A DNA stretch of 64,000 nt, taken from Lederbergia citrisecunda (GTDB lineage: Bacteria > Bacillota > Bacilli > Bacillales > Bacillaceae_C). The stretch lies in the NCBI RefSeq assembly GCF_018343695.1, contig NZ_JAGYPJ010000001.1, forward strand, positions 1 to 64,000, given 5' to 3'. Below, piece after piece: positions 51,698-60,431 of the stretch. Made by a program: the position numbers and the translations under genes. How positions within the stretch are numbered: position 1 is the stretch's first letter; each line of letters starts with the position of its first letter. Under the pieces are notes generated by a model, which did not search any database, had not been told where the DNA came from, and saw nothing but the letters and a program-made list of their open reading frames with translations.

Positions 51698-52164
51698 TTA
51701 GAGAATCTCTACCCATATAAAAACAGCTTCACTAAAGGAAGAGTATAAAGGCTCTAAGTACATCTCAAATCCGAATGTCCCTGCGTGTTCATACTCCGAG
51801 TCATTAATCCATTCGTACAATTCTCCATATGCACTTCCAGCATTATCTATGTCTCCATGATATTTTAAGATTGCATAAGTTCCTTTAGGAAATACATATG
51901 AAATCATATCAATTGGTAGTTCTGCTTCAAGGGATATATCCCTTATCCCGCTTGTCTTTTTTCGATTTCCACTTCCCCCCATAATGAGTTTTCTCCTAGC
52001 ATATCTTCGTTTTCTTTATTCGCCTCCACCCGAAGATTTTCATACTTATTTCCTAAATCGCAAGCTTTTTTTCTTATTCCGATTAGTTCTATTTCACTAT
52101 ATGTGGTATTGATTTTCCTGATTTCTCCTATTATAAGTTCACTTATGATCATGATGATTTTCAT
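51698..52164 (-). pseudogene. GyrI-like effector-binding protein, frameshifted
   Basis: Two overlapping minus-strand frames together read as one GyrI-like (SOUL/effector-binding) domain. The upstream frame (52164-51943) gives ELIGIRKKACDLGNKYENL. The downstream frame (51982-51698) gives ISYVFPKGTYAILKYHGDID, then EWINDSEYEHAG and FEMYLEPL, which are family-typical. The switch near 51943-51982 indicates a frameshift in the middle of the domain. No DNA-binding domain precedes it. It could still encode a short stand-alone fragment. Confidence 0.7.
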
Positions 52165-52316
52165 TTATTAGGGGACTAGTACTTTCGTTGCGATTTAGTG
52201 AAGTAAGGAGGAATTCAAAGTCTTTTTACAGAATAATATTAATATTTAGGTAAATATGAATAAGATGAAAATTATGAGTTAGATAATAACCAATTTGATG
52301 AATGAGGGAGACTCTA

Positions 52317-52590
52317 AGTGAACCATTTGAATTCCAAGTAATTTCTTTATATAAAAAAATATATGCCTCAAACAGGGTACGTCCTTGATAATGGGGCTGG
52401 ACCAGGGAAATATTCAATGGAACTTGCAAGAAATGGATATAAGCTAGTATAGCGGACTTTCCCCATAAATTAGTTGAAATTGCTAGAGATAAAGCAAAAG
52501 AACTTAATTTGAGAGACAAGTTGTAGCGTTCATACAGCGGATGCTAGAAAACTTAATATGATTAAAGAGTTTTTTGAAAAAATATGATTC
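52317..52590 (+). pseudogene. Decayed SAM-dependent methyltransferase
   Basis: Reading across frames gives EPFEFQVISLYKKI, then GYVLDNGAGPGKYSMELARN, a class I methyltransferase SAM-binding motif, then KLVEIARDKAKELNL. These are separated by a frameshift, a TAG after GYKLV and another TAG after RDKL. The gene is a dead remnant. It lies between the broken GyrI-like gene and the GH16 gene. Confidence 0.75.
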
Positions 52591-52689
52591 ATAACTACTT
52601 CTTTGAAACCATATCACGTGATTACAGTTGTACGAAATTTTTTTTGTCCGTTCAAAGGAACCCTGGCGAAGTGTAAAAATACATCACGA

Positions 52690-52990
52690 GGTTAACCGAG
52701 TCCTTGTTGCAGTGCGATAGGGTGAATTTCTAGTGGAATTTGACGGATTAAGTGCTGATTCGCATGTAAAGAAGGAAGGTGATCTTTTAGACGCAGCGTA
52801 TAGCTTTAAGCTTCGAGCATAATGGCGGTCGCATAACATAGCTATTTGCAGGTAGGTGTCCCCTTCGGGGGTGCTCTCTGTAATTACAGTCGATGGGAAG
52901 GACCAAGGCAGCTTTTTAATGATACCCGCCTTGCAGGTCTTTCTCTTCAGGAAAGGAAACGAGATAGGGTTCCATGTCTTATTCAAAAAA
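52690..52990 (+). other. Unassigned region with broken coding-like segments
   Basis: One frame reads HEVNRVLVAVR, a stop, then GEFLVEFDGLSADSHVKKE and on to KLRA before another stop. This looks like decayed coding DNA of unknown origin. A small GGTGTCCCC/GGGGGTGC hairpin lies at 52855-52877. No riboswitch class is recognised. It forms the upstream region of the GH16 gene. Confidence 0.35.
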
Positions 52991-53016
52991 TATATATGGT
53001 AAAGGGGAGAAAATAT

Positions 53017-54825
53017 ATGTCAAGGAAAAGAAGGTATAGTTTTTATATTTCGTTGGTACTGGTATTGAGCCTGGTCGTAACACTTGGCATGCTGCCTTCC
53101 GCGCAGGCAGCTCCAGATGAGGACACTGTATTCTTAGAGGTCAGGCCAATCGCAACACCTGTGGCGGGTCATTTCCCAACAAGTCTGTACAAATACCCAT
53201 TCAAGTCTAATTCAACTACGAATAACGGCTTCGACCAGACTCTCACTTGGAGCCCGGAGATAGAAAAAACCTTTTTGACCAATACCGAATACACGGTGAC
53301 ACTGAGGTTGTCTCCGAACAACCGTTGGTCAAGTGTTTTCCCGGGGAAGAGTAACAGCTTTAGCATCAATAACGTTGACATCAAACAAATTGCTGGGCTT
53401 CCCACCGAGGGAGTGAAGTCAAGTAGCTATGAATACGACAACGCCGACATGCTGATCCATATCACGTTTGAAGCGACAGGGTCTGATAAAGCAGCCCCAG
53501 ACTTCCTGTTCTACGATGATTTTACGGGCGAGCGCAATGCCAACGGCCTCACGACCAGCTGGGTAAAGGGCCCGGATCAGAAACGTCAAGCAATGTCCTG
53601 GTGGAAGGACGACATGTCGTGGATCGACGAGGAAAACGGACAGCTTGTGCTTGCTTTCAAGAGAGATCCATCCCTCGCGTCTTCCCGCGATTCGGAATAT
53701 GTAAAAAATAACTTTATAAGGTCGGGCGCCGTACGAACCCGCTCCAAAGACTACTCTGAGATTCCCTTTGAAAACGCGTACGGCTACTACGAGGCCAGCA
53801 TCAAATTCCCGAAAGTCAACGCCATGTGGGGCGCGTTCTGGTTGATGGGCCCGACTAATACCACAAACCCTGCCGGCAGCATATACGGAACCGAAATAGA
53901 CATCGTGGAGACCTCCTCCAGCGTTTTTGATAATGGTTTCAACTCTGCCTTACACTCTGGCGGATACGGTAGTCAGCACAAGGAAGTCTTTATGGGCAAT
54001 GACGAAACCTCAACAGGCATCAACATTTACGACGGCGAATTCCATACCTTCGGGCTGGAGTGGTCGCCCACAGATTACATACTCTATGTGGACGACATTG
54101 AGGTAGCCAGCCACCGAAATCTTGACTCTCACTATTTTGATGAGGAAAATCCGGATAATAATTGGGATGGCCTGACTAAGCAGAACGAAGGCATAAACCA
54201 GAACCCGAACTATATCAAGTTGTCAGTTGAGGCCAGCGACTGGTCCGGCATGGGCATATATTATGACGGCCCTGAAGGACCTTTAGGTTTGACTGCTGAC
54301 TACGGCGAGATGTACGTCGATTATGTGTACGTTTTGAATGGGCCGAAACCAGCTCACAAGATAGACAAGAGCGGATTGCAGGCGGCGTTCGAAGAGTATG
54401 ATCACTTGAAGAAAGATGACTACACGGATGAAAGCTGGAATTCGTTCCAGAATGCTCTAGAAAAAGCGAAGGTCGTTTTGGATAATCCAAGTGCCACACA
54501 GGAAGAGGTCGATGTATCGGAACTTGATCTCAGGGAGGCTGTAAAAGGCTTGGTAGTAAGGATAGTCGTGACGAGCGTTACCCCTGGCAACGGCCAAACC
54601 GATATTAACTTTGGGATATGGTCGGCAAACGGCAAGGGCTATTCGGTATATATTTCCAAAACGGGTACGGATGGTTCATTTAAGTTGGCAGACGTTAATT
54701 TCAACAGTAAGGGCGCGCATGTCAAGGGCCTAACAAATGGGGAAACATATTACGCTTATATTGTCTACTCGGGAAATGGCATTGTTGAAAAGAGTAATAT
54801 TATGATGCTGAAACCAAGCAAGTAG
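53017..54825 (+). CDS. Secreted multidomain GH16 glycoside hydrolase
   Basis: 602 residues from the ATG at 53017, which has AAAGGGGAG upstream; the frame opens at 52846 but lacks support. Signal peptide (1-31, ending SAQA), an unassigned beta-rich domain (about 40-158), a GH16 domain (162-442) with the beta-bulge catalytic motif GTEIDIVE (nucleophile Glu293, Asp295, acid/base Glu298), a helical FIVAR-like module (449-514) and an Fn3-like C-terminal domain (517-600). GH16 members with this motif cut beta-glucans, agar, carrageenan or porphyran; the substrate cannot be fixed here. Codon use is G+C richer than its neighbours, suggesting transfer. Confidence 0.85.
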   Translation: MSRKRRYSFYISLVLVLSLVVTLGMLPSAQAAPDEDTVFLEVRPIATPVAGHFPTSLYKYPFKSNSTTNNGFDQTLTWSPEIEKTFLTNTEYTVTLRLSPNNRWSSVFPGKSNSFSINNVDIKQIAGLPTEGVKSSSYEYDNADMLIHITFEATGSDKAAPDFLFYDDFTGERNANGLTTSWVKGPDQKRQAMSWWKDDMSWIDEENGQLVLAFKRDPSLASSRDSEYVKNNFIRSGAVRTRSKDYSEIPFENAYGYYEASIKFPKVNAMWGAFWLMGPTNTTNPAGSIYGTEIDIVETSSSVFDNGFNSALHSGGYGSQHKEVFMGNDETSTGINIYDGEFHTFGLEWSPTDYILYVDDIEVASHRNLDSHYFDEENPDNNWDGLTKQNEGINQNPNYIKLSVEASDWSGMGIYYDGPEGPLGLTADYGEMYVDYVYVLNGPKPAHKIDKSGLQAAFEEYDHLKKDDYTDESWNSFQNALEKAKVVLDNPSATQEEVDVSELDLREAVKGLVVRIVVTSVTPGNGQTDINFGIWSANGKGYSVYISKTGTDGSFKLADVNFNSKGAHVKGLTNGETYYAYIVYSGNGIVEKSNIMMLKPSK

Positions 54826-55073
54826 AGCGCAACGCAAACATATTGGCGGGCTTGGTTATAAAGATTCCAACTTAAAAAAACAAACGGAACATTGAAGAAT
54901 AAATTTCACAAAAAAGCACATGAATTCGGACATTTTAGCTTGAATCACAAAGGAGACAAGCTAAAATGTTCTCGAACTGAAATGTTAGATTCTACAAAAA
55001 AACCGCTTGAAATATAGAGGAACCAGTTTGTAAAGAGTTTCTATTAACTATTTTAATTTGGGGAGGTTACGCT
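54826..55073 (+). other. Gap between the GH16 and DUF4832 genes
   Basis: 248 bases. GACATTTTAGCTTG and CAAGCTAAAATGTT (about 54930-54970) form a long inverted repeat without a clean T run, which may be a terminator or a processing site. The rest is AT-rich upstream sequence for the next gene. Confidence 0.45.
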
Positions 55074-57251
55074 TTGAAAATAGTATTCAGAGGGCTTGCG
55101 ATCCTGTTTATCGTTTGCCTGGTGTTGTCAAGCTCGTTGGATGTCGCAGGGTCGGATTTCAGCTCTGTGAAGACTCCAGGAAACGACATTGTATGGAATG
55201 GTGCGGATGATAGAGAAGTAGCAGCAGTTATTGATGTCGCTCAAAACGATACGCGCAAAAATGCTTCTGGCCCTAAAATAACATCCAATGCCCACAGTGC
55301 GGAATTTCCCGGTACCTACTTTATCTGGGATTCCAAACAATCGGACAATGGCCACTTAAAGGTTCATGCATCTGTATTCGATAAATTTGATAGCTTCATA
55401 CTGACCGCGAAGACATCCAATTCATACTGGGATTTCGAAATCGCGATCCAGCCTGGCCAGGAAATGACCGAAGATGATTGCTTTGTGTTTTTTATTCCAA
55501 AGGTGAAGGAAGGCAAAAACATCAATATGGTATTTATTAGTGAGTTCAAACAAAAATCGCTTGTGTTACAGGAGCTTAACTATACGGAGAATCCTGTTGA
55601 TATTCCGAATCCGGATAGGGGCTTTTACAGACCCCAATCATATGTAATTCCGGTTAACGGTGGAACTCCAAGTTTTCCTAACTTAAAGGCCACTATAACA
55701 GGTACCACGGTCCAGGTTGATGCTCGCATCGTTTATATGGAATTTGACCTTAGAAACTTTTCGTCGAACGCTCCTCTCAATGGAAGACCCATAGGACCCT
55801 GGAGTAAAGCTGGTGCTACTCCGCCAAATTATGGAACAACTCAACCTATAACACCCGCTGCACTTGATTATGTAAGGGCAGCACTTCAAAAAGTAAGAGA
55901 TAGTGAAGCTGTTGCCATTGTGAAATTTAGTTATGACGGACAGGGCTATACTTATATTGATAGTGGAATTTATGACCAGGTCATTCATGATAGCGAACCA
56001 GGGGCGCCACAAGGTCGGGTTTGGTATGAAACAGGAGTTCGTGAGGAATCTGATTTGAGTGGAATACCCGGTCATGAGGAGAAAAACTGGGTACAATATC
56101 ATCTTTGGCAGCTTGGGAATGTTTTCAGCGAATTCGAAGATAGCATAATGGTTGTTAAAGGGGGAATCTTTGGCCCATGGGGCGAAATGCACTCGTCATC
56201 ATATGCCCGAACTCGGGAGGGTTACCACTGGCTTCTGAATGCGTTGCTGAACTATGTTCCCGATTCGCGTTCAATTTTAGTACATGCAGGCGGTGTGATG
56301 GCATGGCATAACGTTGAGTATGGTACCGATTATAGCTTTACTAATTTAATGCCGGCCCCGGAACGCGGAACACCGGCACAACGGTTCGGTATGTTTAACG
56401 ATAGTTATGCGCATGGTGGGGAAGACGGAGAGTATGATGACTGGGGCTCGCTTTCCGAAGGATTTGCATTAATTGGAACTGGAGATTATGACGATTATGA
56501 TCGTAACGCTGTTTTAAACTGGATTAGAAATCAAAATAATTTCTATGGCGGTGAAACAAATGAGCTCGATGAAGATGAGGAAGGTTATGAAGATAATATC
56601 TATCCCAAACTTCCGAGCGCTCTTTATGAAGCTGCTTATACCCAAACAACTCATTTAAATACGAGTTGGAACAGAGACACTTATAAACTTTGGGATGATT
56701 TTGTTTATAATGAAGCAAACGTCACCGCACCGTTTACGTCTCCACACGATGGAGTGACTCGAACGGCAATCTTTGATCCGGTATATGACGGCAGAAACGG
56801 AATGGAATATATGCGTGACAGATTGGGCTATCGGTTAGTGTTGCGTGAGGCTTATGCAAGTAAATGGGTAGTGCGGAATGGCACCCTGAGGTTCGAAGGA
56901 AAGATCCAAAACGTCGGCTTTGGTAATATAGTAAACAAGAAAAATGTTTCAGTCATTTTGAAAGCCAAAGATGGTTCTAACACTTACACGGCACTTACGA
57001 ACCTTGAAGCAAGGGATTGGCGGCCTGATTTGGACAGTAGGGCAAGCAATACCGCTGCATACCGTGATTTGAACTTCTCAATTAAGATGAGCGAATTTGG
57101 TTCTGTGCCTGCCGGCGACTATGATATTTACTTGAAGATCAATGATCCTAAAGAAACTAGCACTAACAGGCGTAGTATCCAGTTTGCGAATCACGATATT
57201 TGGAATACTTCCCTTGGAGCAAACTTAATTGGTTCGACGACAGTCAAGTAG
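55074..57251 (+). CDS. Secreted DUF4874/DUF4832 protein
   Basis: 725 residues from TTG with GGGGAGG upstream. Signal peptide (about 1-27), an N-terminal beta-rich domain (about 35-165), then a DUF4874 domain opening with ENPVDIPNPDRGFYRPQSY and a DUF4832 domain that includes GGIFGPWGEMHSSS and GTDYSFTNLMPAPERG. The middle resembles a glycosidase-like TIM barrel, and these domains accompany carbohydrate-active enzymes. Activity is not established. With the GH16 gene before it, a joint role in breaking down or binding an external polysaccharide is likely. Confidence 0.82.
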   Translation: MKIVFRGLAILFIVCLVLSSSLDVAGSDFSSVKTPGNDIVWNGADDREVAAVIDVAQNDTRKNASGPKITSNAHSAEFPGTYFIWDSKQSDNGHLKVHASVFDKFDSFILTAKTSNSYWDFEIAIQPGQEMTEDDCFVFFIPKVKEGKNINMVFISEFKQKSLVLQELNYTENPVDIPNPDRGFYRPQSYVIPVNGGTPSFPNLKATITGTTVQVDARIVYMEFDLRNFSSNAPLNGRPIGPWSKAGATPPNYGTTQPITPAALDYVRAALQKVRDSEAVAIVKFSYDGQGYTYIDSGIYDQVIHDSEPGAPQGRVWYETGVREESDLSGIPGHEEKNWVQYHLWQLGNVFSEFEDSIMVVKGGIFGPWGEMHSSSYARTREGYHWLLNALLNYVPDSRSILVHAGGVMAWHNVEYGTDYSFTNLMPAPERGTPAQRFGMFNDSYAHGGEDGEYDDWGSLSEGFALIGTGDYDDYDRNAVLNWIRNQNNFYGGETNELDEDEEGYEDNIYPKLPSALYEAAYTQTTHLNTSWNRDTYKLWDDFVYNEANVTAPFTSPHDGVTRTAIFDPVYDGRNGMEYMRDRLGYRLVLREAYASKWVVRNGTLRFEGKIQNVGFGNIVNKKNVSVILKAKDGSNTYTALTNLEARDWRPDLDSRASNTAAYRDLNFSIKMSEFGSVPAGDYDIYLKINDPKETSTNRRSIQFANHDIWNTSLGANLIGSTTVK

Positions 57252-57258
57252 ACAATAG

Positions 57259-57325
57259 GAAGAATGACGTTATTCTGCAAAAGGTTAAGGAGATTTGCAG
57301 TAAGTTTGGTGTTAAAGCCTATAAT
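57259..57325 (+). pseudogene. Duplicated internal fragment of rlmCD
   Basis: AATGACGTTATTCTGCAAAA and the following GGTTAAGGAGATTTGCAGT match rlmCD at 47393-47448 with few changes, then GTTAAAGCCTATAAT matches GTAAAAGCGTATAAT. Only about 65 bases are alike. It begins just after the DUF4832 stop, so it marks the right junction of the inserted island. A second, lost rlmCD paralogue is an alternative source. Confidence 0.85.
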
Positions 57326-57339
57326 ATTAGCAAAATTTA

Positions 57340-57373
57340 CACAAAAAGAGTTCAATGGTGAACTCTTTTTGTG
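57340..57373. terminator. Bidirectional terminator-like palindrome
   Basis: CACAAAAAGAGTTC and GAACTCTTTTTGTG form a perfect 14-base stem around AATGGT. It lies after the rlmCD fragment. Confidence 0.85.
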
Positions 57374-57492
57374 TTTGGAAATAGAATTAAATGATTACTC
57401 TCCTGAATACTTGTTTAACAATCGGGCCAAATTGTGTGTTAGCTTACTCTGATATTAAGTTGTAGACTCAACTGTTCAACAAATAATTACCT

Positions 57493-57743
57493 GAGAGAGA
57501 AAGCCAGAAAGCCATTGAACTTCATCAAAAACATTTGGGGAAAAATAGAATTGATGAGCTACTAAAAGGACCTGTTACAGAAGGCAATCTCTTAACTATA
57601 TCAAACATTATTACTCAAAAAGCCAATTCATTGGGGAGGGGGAAGATGTACCCAAATATGTTTTTCTATGAAATTTAGGAAGAAGTGAAGGAAAAAACAA
57701 AAGCAAAAAACATGGAAGATCATAATATTGAAACCCCATAGGC
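57493..57743 (+). pseudogene. Decayed gene of unknown family
   Basis: One frame reads ESQKAIELHQKHLGKNRIDE, then KGPVTEGNLLTISNIITQ and up to MFFYEI, then a TAG, then continues EEVKEKTKAKNMEDHNIETP to a second stop. There is no start codon. The amino-acid pattern is protein-like but I do not recognise the family. It lies in the gap between the island and the peptidase gene. Confidence 0.5.
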
Positions 57744-57811
57744 TAGGGTCGCGACTTCATTCTTCTCAGGCAATCGAAAATATTGTGGACAGATCTTTTG
57801 ACTGTAAAACA

Positions 57812-57849
57812 AAAGGCACAACTAGAAACTCTCACTAGTTGTACCTTTT
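57812..57849. terminator. Bidirectional terminator before the M3 peptidase stop
   Basis: AAAGGCACAACTAG and CTAGTTGTACCTTT form a stem with one mismatch and flanking A and T runs. It serves the minus-strand peptidase gene. Confidence 0.8.
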
Positions 57850-57906
57850 AGTGCGGAAAACTTCCGATTGTCCTCTGCTAAGAACAGTCCCCGTGCTCCT
57901 ACTTCG

Positions 57907-59604
57907 TTAATGAATGTCTTGAATGACTTTTTCTAGGAATTCACCCATTCGCTTAACGGCTGGCTCTGAAAAATCAAAACTTACCCCAGTTTCTTTATAA
58001 ATAGCTGCGATGGACTGATTGTAGTCCGCACTTGCCCCTTTTTTAAAGGATTCGACAGCTTGCTCTGGGTTTTTTCGATAATTCTCAAGTAATTGTAGAG
58101 CACCAAGCATCGAGATGGAGTATTCAATATTATAGAAAGGAACTTCGAAATAATGAAGGGTACCTGCCCAACTCATCCCAATTTCCTCCTCAAACCCAGA
58201 AGTATCGACAGGGTTTAAGCCATAACGTTTTGAGATTTCAAAGTATTTTTCATCACGCTCTTTAGCAGTATGTTTAGGATTCGTATACATCCAATGCTGG
58301 AAGAGATCCCCTGACAATGGGCCGTATAACATTGTAAATGCCCGTCTTAGCTCTTCACGCTGTGCGCTCTTAAAATCTTCTTCATCTGGATAAAAACGAT
58401 CCAGCTTATCCAATAAGAGCAATTCCATCCCATGTGAATACAGTTCAGCAATTTCCATTCTGTGCTGGTAGTCTTCCATAGGACCGTGTTCTGAAAACTC
58501 GAGGTACCCATTCACTGCATGGCCCATTTCATGAATTAATGCGATCAGAGAGAAAAAGGATGGACTAAAGTTCGCAAAGACAAATGTATCCCCTGAAACA
58601 GGTAAGGAGGTACAGAAACCACCTGGGCTTTTTCCTTTCCGATCCCCAAGATCTAGTAACCCATGCTCTCTCATATAATCGAAACGGTCTGCAAAATATG
58701 GGTCGGTCTTCCCTAATATCTCAGAAACGCCATCCATAAGAGTAGACACCTCGGAGTATGGTGGGTTTTTCATCAATTTAGCCGTGTTATCCCAAGGGCG
58801 ATATGTATCGACACCAAGCTTGGACTTAAAAACATCTGCGAGTCGATTCCAAGCCGGAATAATATGTTTTTCTACATTTTCATGAAAGTCATAACAATCT
58901 TGAACACTATACTCACGATTTTTGACCACAAACATATAATCGCGATAATTTTCAAAGCCTGCATTTACAGCGATTTGATGGCGTAGTTGAACGAGCTCGT
59001 CCATGATGGCATCCATATCGGGCTTAATTTGACGATGGGCTGACATCATCGCGTGATAAGCTTTTTCTCGCACGGCTCTGTCTAGATGATCCAGTTGGGA
59101 TTGGATAAATGGAAAAGGCTTTTCCTCCCCCTCCCATTCAACGGTTAACCCTCCCATAATTTCACTATACTTCGTACAGAGTTCTTGTTCTTTTACCATT
59201 AATGGAATGTTTTCTTCTCTGAACAATTTAACCTTGGACTCGCGAACGCGTCGCATTAAGCCGTAGCGGTTATCATCTAATTGATTTAAATAAGGAGACT
59301 CACAGAATTTCTCATTCAGTTTTGCTTCATATTTCATTAAAAGTGGTTGGATGACTTGCTGATCGTGAAGATAAGTTGACTTGATGTCCGCATCCTCTGT
59401 GTTTCGGTAGAAGTCGACTTGGTGACCTGTCATCGCTTCAGTGATTTTAATCATTAAATTCTTTTCATCTTTTAACCACTTTTCTAGGTCAGAAACGGAT
59501 TCGATTGGAACATCTAGTAAACTTCGAATTTGAGCTTCGACCTCTTTTACATCTTGTAAATCAATTAATTCTTTATAATAATTATGACCTATATCTTGTG
59601 TCAT
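57907..59604 (-). CDS. M3-family oligoendopeptidase
   Basis: 565 residues. The zinc motif HEMGH within ALIHEMGHAVNGYLEF and a downstream MEIAELYSHGME segment with the third zinc-ligand Glu are present. It resembles the PepF-like group of cytosolic metallopeptidases, which degrade short peptides. No signal peptide. AGGAGAG lies before the ATG on the minus strand. It is transcribed away from the resistance genes. Confidence 0.9.
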   Translation of the reverse strand: MTQDIGHNYYKELIDLQDVKEVEAQIRSLLDVPIESVSDLEKWLKDEKNLMIKITEAMTGHQVDFYRNTEDADIKSTYLHDQQVIQPLLMKYEAKLNEKFCESPYLNQLDDNRYGLMRRVRESKVKLFREENIPLMVKEQELCTKYSEIMGGLTVEWEGEEKPFPFIQSQLDHLDRAVREKAYHAMMSAHRQIKPDMDAIMDELVQLRHQIAVNAGFENYRDYMFVVKNREYSVQDCYDFHENVEKHIIPAWNRLADVFKSKLGVDTYRPWDNTAKLMKNPPYSEVSTLMDGVSEILGKTDPYFADRFDYMREHGLLDLGDRKGKSPGGFCTSLPVSGDTFVFANFSPSFFSLIALIHEMGHAVNGYLEFSEHGPMEDYQHRMEIAELYSHGMELLLLDKLDRFYPDEEDFKSAQREELRRAFTMLYGPLSGDLFQHWMYTNPKHTAKERDEKYFEISKRYGLNPVDTSGFEEEIGMSWAGTLHYFEVPFYNIEYSISMLGALQLLENYRKNPEQAVESFKKGASADYNQSIAAIYKETGVSFDFSEPAVKRMGEFLEKVIQDIH

Positions 59605-60052
59605 GGATAATAACTCTCCTTCCCCTTTAAATTATTATAATTATCTCAATAATAATAATATAATTTCCTAGTTATCAAATCTAGCTTTTTCAAAAGGATC
59701 AACAATTAATTCTTTAAAGGAAGATGATAGAATCTGCTTTTTTAACGGGATAAAGCTTTAAAAAGCGAGTGTAAACTCACCAATCACCCCATGTGTTGCC
59801 ACATACACTAGGGCATGATGAGTGCGTGGCGCAATTAGTTTTGTAATTGTAATCCAATAATAAACTTTACCCAGTAAAAATAAACATCTCTCAATTCGAC
59901 CCTGATTTCGAGAAAATGAACTCCTCCGATTTCCGGGTCTTTTTCCTATTATCCCTTACCCTGTCTGTCTTTTCTCGATTTTCTCTTCCTTCCATTTTCG
60001 GTAAACTTTATTTTAACTCCCAAAAAAATGTAAAAAAAAAGCGTTAAAATAG
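59605..60052. other. Intergenic region left of the cfr-like locus
   Basis: The left end holds the peptidase promoter region (AT-rich). The middle (about 59760-60000) contains GAGTGTAAACTC and several pyrimidine-rich stretches with no ORF. It may be old flank of a transferred segment, but no insertion-sequence end is recognised. Confidence 0.4.
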
Positions 60053-60080
60053 TTTACATATACTGACTTTTATGTTAGAT
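60053..60080 (+). promoter_or_regulatory. Promoter of the cfr-like gene
   Basis: TTTACA (60053-60058) and TTAGAT (60075-60080) are separated by 16 bases. Transcription would start near 60087, about 30 bases before the leader ORF. Confidence 0.6.
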
Positions 60081-60117
60081 TACTCAATATTAAATTTGAC
60101 AAAGGGAGGTGCAAGCA

Positions 60118-60279
60118 ATGTTAACTGTTTTTAGAATTCTATTTGGTAAAAACGTAAAAATTGGTGATGGTTTAGCAGACAAAGGGAGTAGTCTGTCCTT
60201 TTTTATGCTCTACAACCATACAAAAACAGTTATCGGAGCTTTGCCTCTATGGCAAATAAATTACAAAGCAATGACTTAG
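60118..60279 (+). CDS. 53-residue leader peptide upstream of the cfr-like gene
   Basis: An ORF of 53 codons starting MLTVFRILFGKNVKIGDG and ending QINYKAMT. AAAGGGAGG lies seven bases before the ATG, a stronger site than most genes here have. It sits between the promoter and a terminator (60320-60348) in front of the cfr-like gene. A segment inside its 3' half can pair with the terminator's left arm. The layout suggests a regulatory peptide whose translation is sensed, rather than a functional protein. Confidence 0.65.
   Translation: MLTVFRILFGKNVKIGDGLADKGSSLSFFMLYNHTKTVIGALPLWQINYKAMT
60230..60239 (+). promoter_or_regulatory. Candidate antiterminator segment in the leader ORF
   Basis: TTATCGGAGC can pair with GCACCGATAA (60320-60329), the left arm of the terminator, with one mismatch. 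If a stalled ribosome exposes this segment, the terminator cannot form. TTTGCC and GGCAAA just after it (60241-60257) form a competing small hairpin. Confidence 0.55.
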
Positions 60280-60319
60280 AGTCCTTGTTAATTTATTTGT
60301 GCATATGTTTAAAAGGTCA

Positions 60320-60348
60320 GCACCGATAATTCTATCGGTGCTTTTTTT
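60320..60348 (+). terminator. Conditional terminator before the cfr-like gene
   Basis: GCACCGATA and TATCGGTGC form a strong stem, followed by seven T residues. It lies after the leader ORF and 84 bases before the methyltransferase start, so transcription must read through it to express the gene. Confidence 0.88.
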
Positions 60349-60431
60349 GCATTAATTTAAACTAAAGGGATAGACAACTCCTTTCTATTTACTCTTATAA
60401 AACTAGAGAGTCATATGGAAGGATGAGATAG

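Noticed and set aside
52855..52920. Riboswitch before the GH16 gene
   Set aside because: A small GC hairpin is present, but the conserved cores of known classes are missing.
52684..52986. 100-residue minus-strand ORF upstream of the GH16 gene
   Set aside because: No ribosome site and no recognisable domain. The plus strand there shows remnants that look more protein-like.
57264..57452. 62-residue ORF after the DUF4832 gene
   Set aside because: It starts inside the rlmCD fragment in a different frame and runs through a terminator palindrome.
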